Source of the DNA: a virus
Strand: one strand, 5' to 3'
Virus record (IMG/VR): IMGVR_UViG_3300025815_000010
Location: 1-64,000 of that record
Length of the DNA stretch: 64,000 nt
Every line of letters starts with the position of its first letter. Positions within the stretch are counted from its first letter, which is position 1. Below are positions 1 to 7,577 of this stretch, one piece after another. Below the pieces are notes generated by a model. That model was not told the origin of the DNA. It was given only the letters and a program-made list of their open reading frames with translations, and searched no databases. The translations under genes and the position numbers were made by a program.

Positions 1-258
1 AAAATCAACAAGAAATAGGGTACCTCCCTCAACAGAATTTACTTGTCGAAGCTTTTCCTCTCTTAGCATCATGAATCTATGAAAACGGTCTATCTTTCCG
101 TAATACATGTTCTCTATAAACCAAAAGTTTCTAAACAACCCTGGGTATTGTTGCCTTATAGAATCTGGAATCCCTTCATTATTATATTTGCCCCTCTCGT
201 TAAAGAGTCTGCGTGTATTTGACTCTGTATTGGAGCCACGAAACTTTCTATAACTCAT
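1..258 (-). CDS. Partial gene at window edge, unknown tail-region protein
   Basis: The frame opens with an ATG that overlaps the TGA of the preceding hub-like gene (ATGA junction) and stays open for all 86 codons to the edge of the window, so the C-terminus is missing. The visible part begins MSYRKFRGSNTESNTRRLF and is rich in Arg, Asn and aromatic residues. No signal peptide, membrane segment or known motif is visible. The coupling to the hub gene and the surrounding tail genes suggest a baseplate or tail component, but that is inference from position only. I do not recognise the family. Confidence 0.75.
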   Translation of the reverse strand, partial: MSYRKFRGSNTESNTRRLFNERGKYNNEGIPDSIRQQYPGLFRNFWFIENMYYGKIDRFHRFMMLREEKLRQVNSVEGGTLFLVDF

Positions 259-3206
259 GATCCACCCCCCTGCCCATTCATAGAGTTAGCAAGGTTTTCT
301 ATTTCTTTCTCCAAGTCTGCACAGGTTACTATCAACGTATCTCCAACACGACTCTGAGGACTCATAATAGAGGCAAGTCCGTCGCCGCTGGTCGTAAACA
401 AACATTCTAGAGTTGTTGTGTATCCAGACTGGGAGATTGAGTGATTAACGCTTATCACAACGTGATAACCACCAAGACCCATGATGTTGGCATTTGAATC
501 TTTTACTCCTGGGTCTCCTAAAAGGTCAGACCCAAGACCTCTTGGATTAATGAAGAGTTGACAGCCTGGGTAAAACAAATTGTTTCCGTACATGGTAACA
601 GTTGAGCGGTAAACGTTAGACAGTTGAAGTTCTGGCTTAAAATCACTTTGCTCGTACCTTGCTTCACGGAGAAACGGTTGGTTTGTAGCAGAAAACTCCA
701 TAGACTTAACCAGCCCTCTGTCTAGTGCTGTAGTTGCATGGAATATGCCATTCGACAAATCTCTCTCGTACCTGCTAGAAAACTCACTTGACTTCTCAAA
801 CGCCAATCTTCTTGGCTCTTTACCATAAGCATAAATAACAAAAAATTCATAACTTCTATCTAAACTTTTCCTATTGAAAGAATCAAAAACAAACTTTGTT
901 GTACCATTGTTTCTCTTGTTTTTTCTTCCAAAGATTCCGTTACTATCATGTTTTGGTATTGGTAAGTTTTTACCATACTCATCTAAGTCTAGGAATACAC
1001 CATCTCCTATCTTTTCGGCAATTGGATCTCCACCACCAGATGCAGAGTCTGCGCTGATCTGGGCGCTGTCTAGTAGCAAGTTAATTCTATTATCCCCGCT
1101 GTTACACTCTGGTCCAAGTGCTTCGAATACCAAATCCTTCATAACATCTCTCATAAAGAGAAGCAAGGGATAAGTATTCTTACGACCCTTTATGATCTTC
1201 TCTCTCATAAAATCAGTAAAAAGTTCAACGGACACTGGTATATCTGCTATATTTAGCATGATCTGTCCATCTTCACGAAGCGAAGGATTATCAAATGGGG
1301 CAGGCCCTAAAACAAACTTTATGTTTCCAAAATTTATTCTTCTAACATCAGAACTTGAATTAGTAGTTTTTTCTAAAACATTATTAACAGCAACTGCATA
1401 CAAATCACCAAGAAAGAAATAATTTATTTTTCTTACACCAGGCTCTAGAATATTGATATATTCTAGTGGAGCTGTGTCCTCACAACCATAATTCACAATA
1501 TTGAATTTTATTTCAGGGTCGGAAACACGATCTGTATCGGAAGTCTCTGTTACTGCTTCTGAAGAATTAATGTTAGCTGTATAGATACAATTATTGCTTG
1601 TTAATTCCTTTAATAAAGATAGATAAGCTTGCTCTCTTTCAACCTCAACTGTCTGTTCGTAAATCTTTCTCAGTTCTTTAATACTATCATCTGTACAATC
1701 AGAATTCTCTTTACTTTGATTAAGGGCGATTCTTGCGGTTGATATTTCATTTATTTTCTTTGCTCTTTCTTCTCTCCTAGCTATTACCTCTTCACTGAAT
1801 AGAACATCAGATCTCTTGTCCAACAGAACAGATTCAATACGTGCTCTAAAATCTAAAACTAATCTAACTGAACCGTCATCTTGAAACTGGAACTCATGCT
1901 TTGTTACAACCAAAAACATCTCTACTTGGTTATCTTTTATGGCTGCACTTAGATCATCAGATAACAGCCCGCCGCCACCCGTTGCTCCCCATCCTGCTCT
2001 TACTTTTATCTCATAGAAGTTTGGATTAAACTCTCTTATTTTCTTATTTGTGTTTTCTTCTAATACATTTCTGTATTTTGGTTCTAATAGCACAAGGTCA
2101 ATAATTCTATACCCACCCTCAAGAGACCTTCCGTTTTGATCTATACCTGGCCTAGTCTTAAACAACTCGTTAAAGTTCTGTGCATAGACAACCAATTTTG
2201 CTTCAATATCTTTTTTTGCAGTAGCAGGCTGCACACCTTTAAAGTTAAATGTAAAGCTCTCTATACCTATACCTACACCTCTCTGGAGTTGGCTATTTAA
2301 CATACTCTGCAAATCCAAAACTGGGTCCACATAAGTCGAAAACTGCATCTCAACTTCTCTAGGGGTCTTACTAGAACCTTCATAATATTGTTTATAAATA
2401 CGAACAGAAGGAGTCAACTGTGATAACTGATAATGTCTTATATCCAAGAACTCAGTACAACCTTTTGTTAGTCGTAACCTGTTCATGATAGTACCAGGGT
2501 CCGTTGTCGCAAGCTTGTGTATATTTTTATATTTTATATCTGTTCTTTTTCTCCCTGTTCTCTCTTCATGAAAGGAGGGTACAGGCTCAGGAGCTATGCT
2601 TTCTTCTATTACTTTTTTAATATTTTGTATTAAAAAGCACTGATCATCGTAAAGTGGCCTATCTTTTACTTCTTTTTCGGCGTCTTCAGAAACTTCTTCT
2701 TGCTCTTCTTCTTGTTCATCTGTAGCGGCCTGCTTCAGATTTTCTAACATTTCTTCGTCTAAGAAACATGCAGGTATTTGATTACCGTCACACCCAGCAA
2801 CCGTCTCTTCTCCTGCATTGCATGGAACACCCCTTTTCTCCAGCAACCTGTTAAATGCTTCTTGGGTTTCACATCTCCATATACCGTCAACACCATACTG
2901 GGGCAGAACTGTGCTTGGTTGGTCTTGTCTACCTTCCGGGTCTAACTCTTTTATCATTAGGATCTGGAGGTCTTTTACCCTCTGGTCTCCTAGACCTGGG
3001 CCAACAGGGTTGGTGCTCGATGCTAATCCTTCTTCATTGAAGGTTCTGTCAACACGGCTCCTGTCATCGTTACCAGTACCATACCCAAAAGGTTCAGAGA
3101 CGTCAATATTATAAGCTTCCAGATCAACACTAGGTGGAAGGTTTGTAGTATTTGGTCTCTCTGGTGGAGTCTCTTGTTGTCTCTTGTCTGTATCGGCTCC
3201 TGACAT
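255..3206 (-). CDS. Baseplate hub-like tail protein with N-terminal peptidoglycan-binding domain
   Basis: This 983-aa protein probably sits at the tail tip. Residues about 77-126 resemble a PG_binding_1 module: a VKDLQ helix, then YGVDGIW, then an ETQEAFNRLL helix. An acidic linker full of Glu follows (about 160-185). The C-terminal third (around YRSTVTMYGNNLFYPGCQLF and GLGGYHVVISVNHSISQSG) has the look of the hub/late-control-D fold that closes the tail tube in contractile phages, where such a segment precedes a repeated Thr-rich strand. The gene follows the gp53-like wedge gene by 2 nt and overlaps the next gene by 4 nt. The hub assignment is inferred from fold resemblance and position. 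It could instead be another large tail-tip protein. The peptidoglycan-binding call is firmer. Confidence 0.6.
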   Translation of the reverse strand: MSGADTDKRQQETPPERPNTTNLPPSVDLEAYNIDVSEPFGYGTGNDDRSRVDRTFNEEGLASSTNPVGPGLGDQRVKDLQILMIKELDPEGRQDQPSTVLPQYGVDGIWRCETQEAFNRLLEKRGVPCNAGEETVAGCDGNQIPACFLDEEMLENLKQAATDEQEEEQEEVSEDAEKEVKDRPLYDDQCFLIQNIKKVIEESIAPEPVPSFHEERTGRKRTDIKYKNIHKLATTDPGTIMNRLRLTKGCTEFLDIRHYQLSQLTPSVRIYKQYYEGSSKTPREVEMQFSTYVDPVLDLQSMLNSQLQRGVGIGIESFTFNFKGVQPATAKKDIEAKLVVYAQNFNELFKTRPGIDQNGRSLEGGYRIIDLVLLEPKYRNVLEENTNKKIREFNPNFYEIKVRAGWGATGGGGLLSDDLSAAIKDNQVEMFLVVTKHEFQFQDDGSVRLVLDFRARIESVLLDKRSDVLFSEEVIARREERAKKINEISTARIALNQSKENSDCTDDSIKELRKIYEQTVEVEREQAYLSLLKELTSNNCIYTANINSSEAVTETSDTDRVSDPEIKFNIVNYGCEDTAPLEYINILEPGVRKINYFFLGDLYAVAVNNVLEKTTNSSSDVRRINFGNIKFVLGPAPFDNPSLREDGQIMLNIADIPVSVELFTDFMREKIIKGRKNTYPLLLFMRDVMKDLVFEALGPECNSGDNRINLLLDSAQISADSASGGGDPIAEKIGDGVFLDLDEYGKNLPIPKHDSNGIFGRKNKRNNGTTKFVFDSFNRKSLDRSYEFFVIYAYGKEPRRLAFEKSSEFSSRYERDLSNGIFHATTALDRGLVKSMEFSATNQPFLREARYEQSDFKPELQLSNVYRSTVTMYGNNLFYPGCQLFINPRGLGSDLLGDPGVKDSNANIMGLGGYHVVISVNHSISQSGYTTTLECLFTTSGDGLASIMSPQSRVGDTLIVTCADLEKEIENLANSMNGQGGGS

Positions 3207-3208
3207 CC

Positions 3209-3544
3209 TTAAACTCCGAGGTAGCTTAGAACCCTATCAATCGGGTGTGGTATGTAAATAACATCTCCATAACTTACGTTGGCCTCTGTTGGTCTCTTAT
3301 TGAACCAAGCTATGACCCACCAGAGCCTAGAGTCCCCGTAGTGGTCGAATGCTAGTTTGTAGTATCTATCGCCTGTTTTCCAAACATGGTTTATAATATT
3401 TAATGATGCTATCTGCTCTCTCGTGGGATGCTGTAATTCTGGCGTAACGTATTGTCTAACCCCTGAAACCTCTCTTTCCTCAAAAGTTGCCTCATAGAAT
3501 TCATCTTTATTAAATATTATTTCTCTTCCAGAATATCTAGACAT
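3209..3544 (-). CDS. Baseplate wedge protein, gp53-like, LysM-type fold
   Basis: A 111-aa protein whose second half (about residues 57-103) has the pattern of the LysM-like domain in T4 gp53 and P2 gpX: a GDRYYKLAFDHYGDSRLWWV stretch, then WFNKRPTEA, then a GDVIYIP strand. Proteins of this type sit in the inner baseplate wedge and tie wedge to hub. The start ATG overlaps the stop of the upstream gene (TAATG), and the gene lies directly before the hub-like gene, as expected for a baseplate operon. Full-length T4 gp53 is longer (about 200 aa), so this is a compact version. Confidence 0.7.
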   Translation of the reverse strand: MSRYSGREIIFNKDEFYEATFEEREVSGVRQYVTPELQHPTREQIASLNIINHVWKTGDRYYKLAFDHYGDSRLWWVIAWFNKRPTEANVSYGDVIYIPHPIDRVLSYLGV

Positions 3545-4338
3545 TAATCATTCCCACCTAATATTTCGTTGATCGCAACTTCTTGAATAGCTTCGCCGGT
3601 ATCAAAATCGCCAATGAATGCAGTCGAGCCCCTTTGAGATCCCGCAGACCATGGGAAGAGAGAAGCGTCTGCCCCCCATGACGGTGCTGCTGCCTCTGCG
3701 AAATCTTGCCTACGATCATTAACTTTTTGTACATCTCGTGTTCTCGGATTGCCATTTGCTCTATTTGCGGAAAGCTGTACAGCTTCTGACTTCTCCCACC
3801 CAAGGGTGTGCTGGTGCAGGACAGAAAAGCCAATACTTAATGTGATAAGCTTTGGATAAAGCTTGTTCACAGGGTCGAAAAACCCTTCTTTAATGTTTGG
3901 GTTCCACCGTAAATTGTTTATAACACCAAGCAAGCCACAAGTCCTGACATCTCCGTCAAAGCCCCTAGATGCATCGAATATAAGATTAGCAAATTTAATC
4001 TTTACAAGCGGCCCCTTAGAGATAGTAGAAGCACTGTCAACTCTAGAATACTCTGGATACAACATTCTTGTTAGAGTCGAGGTTTTTTGTAAGTTTCCTA
4101 TTGAATCCTGTAGACTAAAGGCAGGAATTTTCCAGCTTAAATCGATATTTCTTTGTGTGCCTTGATAAGTTTGTATAGGATCCGGTCTCCCTAGCACTGG
4201 CTGAGGGTTCCACCGACACTGGAAGCTCTCTGTATACGTCTCTAAGAAAGCTTTGAAAGATACTTGAGCACCAGAAAAAGTCTGATAGAATTCCAAGACT
4301 TGTCCTTTTCTCTCTAATGTGTCTGTAGGATCATACAT
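3544..4338 (-). CDS. Probable tail-tube cap or baseplate protein
   Basis: A 264-aa soluble protein with no signal peptide or membrane segment. It has a beta-rich middle (QRNIDLSWKIPAFSL, GPLVKIKFANLIFDAS, LYPKLITLSIGFSVLHQ) followed by a low-complexity, Arg/Asn-rich stretch and a short acidic end. Its place between the tape measure gene and the gp53-like gene is where contractile phages encode tube-initiator or cap proteins (T4 gp48/gp54 class). The alternation of strands around a GLLGVINNLRWNPN turn fits a tube-like fold. The role is inferred from position and general appearance. I do not recognise a specific family. Confidence 0.5.
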   Translation of the reverse strand: MYDPTDTLERKGQVLEFYQTFSGAQVSFKAFLETYTESFQCRWNPQPVLGRPDPIQTYQGTQRNIDLSWKIPAFSLQDSIGNLQKTSTLTRMLYPEYSRVDSASTISKGPLVKIKFANLIFDASRGFDGDVRTCGLLGVINNLRWNPNIKEGFFDPVNKLYPKLITLSIGFSVLHQHTLGWEKSEAVQLSANRANGNPRTRDVQKVNDRRQDFAEAAAPSWGADASLFPWSAGSQRGSTAFIGDFDTGEAIQEVAINEILGGND

Positions 4339-4353
4339 TATGATTTCTCCTTA

Positions 4354-5892
4354 CTATGGTGCATCAAGTGCTGCCACTCTGGCATCTATCTCTTTCCCAT
4401 CTAGGAATATTTGGAATCTGTAGACGGGCTGCCCTTCGCTATCTTTTTGTACTTTCCCTGCTTCTCTGTCTCTAGCTGCTATGGATTCACCTTTTATTTT
4501 TTCTAAGTTTTCAGTCGTAACGCCCATCTTGGCCCCTATGTTAGTGAGCATATCGTTAACAATTTCAAGGGCAGCACTAATACCTTCGTTTCCAACAACC
4601 GCGTTTCTAAGATTCTCTGCTGATTCAATGGCTGGTGTGAATGTGTTTTGGTTAACTACATCAAGTTTTTGAGCAATTCCATCTACCCCAAGAGCGACAT
4701 CTTCAAGGATTTGCATATTATCTTGGGTCGTTCTCCTTTTTTGCGCTTCGTCCGAAAGTTCAGATTGAGATTTTGCCACGGCATCGGTCGTATCAATAAG
4801 ATCATTAAAACCCCCATCTAAAAGCTGTGTTAGCTCTAGGGCATTGTTAATGCCTGGAGTTGCCGCTACAAATGCCTGTATTTGTCGTCTAGACATATTT
4901 TCGACGCTTACCCCAGCATCTTGAAAAGCTTGTGACAACATCTGCATTCTTTCTACGGGCGTCTCTGCCATTGTTAGTTCAACAGAGTTTAGGAACGGCC
5001 CACCCAATAGGGCATTAAGTTGCCCAACAGCCTGTGTAGAACCTTCAAATGTGTCTGTAAGATTAAACACTTCTTGAAATTTACTAAATTCTAAACCTGT
5101 TGATTTTGCGGCTGCTGCTGTTTGGCGGAAAACTCGTTCTGCCTCTGAACCAAACATTAGCATACTTGGCATTTGTGTGTTAAAGGTTGTAAACATCTCT
5201 TGAGACGTAACGCCCAATTCTTCTGCAAAGTTTTCCAATCCAAGTGTAGAGCGGACAATAGAACCCTCTGACTGGTTAAGTCCTTTTCTAAGAATCTGGA
5301 ATGTTGCTGCTGTTGTTTCAGAACCAATCCCAACAGCCTCAAGAGCTACTGCTGCATCTGCCAGAGCGGTCTCGGCTGGACTTATGCCTCCTTTCGTAAA
5401 ATCAGTAAATGTTTTTGTAAGATTAGTATATACATCGCCCATCTCCGCACCGGACAGGCCGAATTCTCTATTCCTAAAAGTAGCATCTATAATTTTTTGA
5501 TTGTATTGCCCAGCAAAACCAGTGCCTTGGTTAAACGACCTAGCTGACTCTAATTGGTCTCTTATCACTCTCCGAGTAGCACCAGCGAGCCCTCCGAGTT
5601 CTCCCTCAAGCAACGCTATCTGTGTTTTGTAAGCCACCACGCCGCCAACTCCAGCAGTAAATGACTCCATCTGCTCCTCAGTGGCTCCGGTGGCATCCAT
5701 AATAGCTGCCTTGACCTGATCAAATGCGGTACCTACGTCAGTAAAATTTGTTACTGTATCAAATATACTTTGACCAAATTGTGTAATAGTATCTGTAGCA
5801 CTCTTAAATGACGTAGTCAAATCGTCAACCTGTTGCTTGGTCACGGTTATCCCTTGAGCACTGAGTAGTTGCATTATTTGATTTGGATCCAT
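4354..5892 (-). CDS. Tail tape measure protein
   Basis: This 512-aa protein starts with a Gln/Thr/Ser-rich helical region (MDPNQIMQLLSAQGITVTKQ) and is predicted to be almost entirely alpha-helical, with Ala/Gly/Thr-rich heptads through residues about 20-400. The segment VGQLNALLGGPFLNSVEL is the kind of conserved hydrophobic patch I associate with tape measure proteins of marine myoviruses. It occupies the canonical slot: tube gene, tail assembly chaperone with frameshift, then tape measure. Family rulers set tail length by stretched helix, so 512 residues (T4 gp29 has 590) suggests a tail somewhat shorter than that of T4. A weak copy of the recurring promoter-like motif lies 18 nt upstream. 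Confidence 0.75.
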   Translation of the reverse strand: MDPNQIMQLLSAQGITVTKQQVDDLTTSFKSATDTITQFGQSIFDTVTNFTDVGTAFDQVKAAIMDATGATEEQMESFTAGVGGVVAYKTQIALLEGELGGLAGATRRVIRDQLESARSFNQGTGFAGQYNQKIIDATFRNREFGLSGAEMGDVYTNLTKTFTDFTKGGISPAETALADAAVALEAVGIGSETTAATFQILRKGLNQSEGSIVRSTLGLENFAEELGVTSQEMFTTFNTQMPSMLMFGSEAERVFRQTAAAAKSTGLEFSKFQEVFNLTDTFEGSTQAVGQLNALLGGPFLNSVELTMAETPVERMQMLSQAFQDAGVSVENMSRRQIQAFVAATPGINNALELTQLLDGGFNDLIDTTDAVAKSQSELSDEAQKRRTTQDNMQILEDVALGVDGIAQKLDVVNQNTFTPAIESAENLRNAVVGNEGISAALEIVNDMLTNIGAKMGVTTENLEKIKGESIAARDREAGKVQKDSEGQPVYRFQIFLDGKEIDARVAALDAP

Positions 5893-5909
5893 AACAAGCC
5901 CTCTATCTT

Positions 5910-5921
5910 ATAAGTAGTGCT
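5910..5921 (-). promoter_or_regulatory. Weak copy of recurring promoter-like motif, tape measure gene
   Basis: Reads AGCACTACTTAT on the minus strand, 9 of 12 matches to the AATACTATTTAT consensus, ending 18 nt before the tape measure ATG. It lies just after the stop of the chaperone extension. Supported only by similarity to the stronger copies. Confidence 0.25.
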
Positions 5922-5926
5922 TTATA

Positions 5927-6104
5927 TTAGATTTTATTTCTGCCTACTTCGTCTTCTTTTTGTTTTATAAGGCGTTTAACGAACCATCTACGTATGGCAA
6001 TCGGGAGCGAATAAGACTCTGCGAATGACCAATTGCCATAGTAGCTCAAGAAGAAAAACTCTTCATACATGGACTCTACGTAGTTTTCAGGAAGGCCAAA
6101 AAAA
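5927..6104 (-). CDS. Frameshift-encoded C-terminal extension of tail assembly chaperone
   Basis: A conserved-looking frame follows the chaperone gene in the +1 frame. It reads GLPENYVESMYEEFFFLSYY, then GNWSFAESYSLPIAIRRWF, then VKRLIKQKEDEVGRNKI and a TAA stop. Entering it from the seven-T run in the chaperone's last codons gives a 328-aa fusion (272 + 56 residues). Translation from its internal ATG (position 6070) would give only 47 aa, and that ATG has just a weak GAG upstream. The sequence meaning continues upstream of that ATG (GLPENYVES is protein-like), which favours a frameshift over an independent gene. It sits exactly between tube and tape measure genes, where gpG-GT type frameshifts occur in many tailed phages. 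Confidence 0.65.
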
Positions 6105-6914
6105 GTCGATACCTAGTGGCACCGCCCTGACCACTACGTGTTGACAGTTGGGGCACTCTATTCTCTGATCCATATCGAGTGATGGTGTTGCCCTGTCATA
6201 TGCTTTCTTTACTTCTCTAGAATCCATAGCTGGCATGTTATCAATAAAATTCTCTACTTCTTGTCTAGCGCTAATAGAGTTTACAGACACAATAACCATC
6301 TTTAAGAAATCAGTTCTGTTCCTTTCTGGAAGGTTATTCTTTCTATTTGTATCCCTCATGTTCTCTAGATAGGATTGTTGTTTTGCACTGAGAATTCTTA
6401 TCTCTGCTGTAAAGCCAGAACGTGGCAAGACAATACTAAATGTACCAGCTGGTGAAACAGTGAGGTCCTCTGGGACTTCCTTGATAGGAATATTAACCAG
6501 ATCTACAACATGATCATGGTTTGTGCCACACGATGGACATTTAACATTAGAAACATACTCTGGGCCATAACCTGTTGCTCTAGCAGCAATCATGATAGCA
6601 CTCTTGTCGCCAGGATAAAGTGTATTGACATCGATAGAACTATCTACCAACACACTTTGGATAAGCCTATCAATCACAATCCCTCGACTGATGAGAGCTT
6701 GTGAAGTAAGAATATCTTCTTCTTTTGCTGACATATAACGAATCTCCACTTCAGACTTAAGATGAAGTGGGTGCCCCTCAGGATAGAACTTTCCTTGAGT
6801 TGGTAGTTCTACAAACTCTGTTGGGTTAGTGAAGCTCAAAGCTCCACTGAACTGTGGTGTAGGAGGGGCTGCTTGAAGAGCAGCGGTCCTTGCACCATTA
6901 TTTCTCTTAGCCAA
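6087..6914 (-). CDS. Tail assembly chaperone / T4 gp26-type baseplate protein (zero-frame product)
   Basis: A 275-aa protein with the hallmarks of the T4_baseplate (gp26-like) family: N-terminal PTEFVELPTQGKFYPEGHPL, then IRYMSAKEEDILTSQALI, and the motif ARATGYGPEY near residue 111-120. Two CxxC pairs (C126/C129 in CPSC, C254/C257 in CPNC) could bind one zinc ion. It starts at TTG, supported by a GAGG ribosome site 6 nt upstream; no ATG exists near the family-typical N-terminus. The frame ends with ...GIDFFWPS, immediately after the codons GAC TTT TTT TGG, a run of seven T. A +1 slip there would join it to the extension described separately. Its position between tube and tape measure genes matches tail assembly chaperones of other phages. 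Confidence 0.75.
   Translation of the reverse strand: MAKRNNGARTAALQAAPPTPQFSGALSFTNPTEFVELPTQGKFYPEGHPLHLKSEVEIRYMSAKEEDILTSQALISRGIVIDRLIQSVLVDSSIDVNTLYPGDKSAIMIAARATGYGPEYVSNVKCPSCGTNHDHVVDLVNIPIKEVPEDLTVSPAGTFSIVLPRSGFTAEIRILSAKQQSYLENMRDTNRKNNLPERNRTDFLKMVIVSVNSISARQEVENFIDNMPAMDSREVKKAYDRATPSLDMDQRIECPNCQHVVVRAVPLGIDFFWPS
6098..6104 (-). other. Putative programmed +1 frameshift site (T7 run)
   Basis: On the minus strand the codons are GAC TTT TTT TGG. A P-site tRNA-Phe on the second TTT can re-pair perfectly one base forward, because the next base is also T. The following zero-frame codon is TGG (one tryptophan codon), and a stop comes two codons later. The shifted frame reads 56 further codons. 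A -2 slip would give the same frame with one extra Phe. Confidence 0.5.
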
Positions 6915-6930
6915 ATAACACCTCTATTTA

Positions 6931-7530
6931 TTAGTAACTCTGCCCAGGACCCCAATACTTGTTTAGGCCAGGAGCCGGATCTTCTGAGCCTGGACCTGGA
7001 TCTGCCTTGTTCTGCGTCTCAATTGCAGCCCAGTCATATCGGAACTTAGCAGTAAGGGAAGTAAGGCCCTCTTCACCATACTTGAGTGTTCCACCGAAAT
7101 CAACAGATGTGATGAAAGCGTTTGTAAGAGTCCAACGCTCTAGAACGGTACCATCCGAATCAATTTGCTCGATAACAACAGACTGGACAGCATCAACTGC
7201 TTCTCTCTTAGAAATAGTTGTAACATCGTTAACGTTTGTGGGTGGCACATAACCAGAATCAAAAAGAATTCTTGTTAAGTTGATTGAAGCATCTGGGCTT
7301 ACTGGATCAACCAACTCGATTGTTACTTCGTTCCAAGTAACCTTACCGGGATAGTAGAAAGTATGGTTTAAAAACTCATGGCTACTAGGGTTCACTGTTA
7401 CTGATGGTTTGGTAACGGACTTAGCATACCATGTAGCTCCATCAGGCATGGAACCAATACGCACTAGAAATCTAAAATTTCTTTTTGGTGAAACTTGTGA
7501 AGAGGTCCAAAAACCTGCTGAATTTGCCAT
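6931..7530 (-). CDS. gp19: Tail tube protein, gp19-like
   Basis: A 199-aa protein with the pattern of T4-like tube proteins: N-terminal FRFLVRIGSMPDGATWYAKS, then KPSVTVNPSSHEFLNHTFYYP, then KVTWNEVTIELVDPV, ending in a short Pro/Gly-rich tail. Such subunits stack as hexamers to form the tail tube that carries DNA through the sheath. T4 gp19 has 163 residues, so this one has a modest C-terminal extension. The gene follows the sheath gene by 47 nt, with a GGAG ribosome site before the ATG, and precedes the chaperone gene by 16 nt. Tube directly after sheath is the usual order. Confidence 0.88.
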   Translation of the reverse strand: MANSAGFWTSSQVSPKRNFRFLVRIGSMPDGATWYAKSVTKPSVTVNPSSHEFLNHTFYYPGKVTWNEVTIELVDPVSPDASINLTRILFDSGYVPPTNVNDVTTISKREAVDAVQSVVIEQIDSDGTVLERWTLTNAFITSVDFGGTLKYGEEGLTSLTAKFRYDWAAIETQNKADPGPGSEDPAPGLNKYWGPGQSY

Positions 7531-7577
7531 TTATAGTTTTCTCCTTATATCCTGTTTTAATTAGTCACTTAATTTAA

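Noticed and set aside
5927-6070. Independent 47-codon gene starting at ATG 6070
   Set aside because: Not excluded, but the coherent protein-like sequence begins upstream of this ATG and the ribosome site is weak, so I prefer the frameshift extension.
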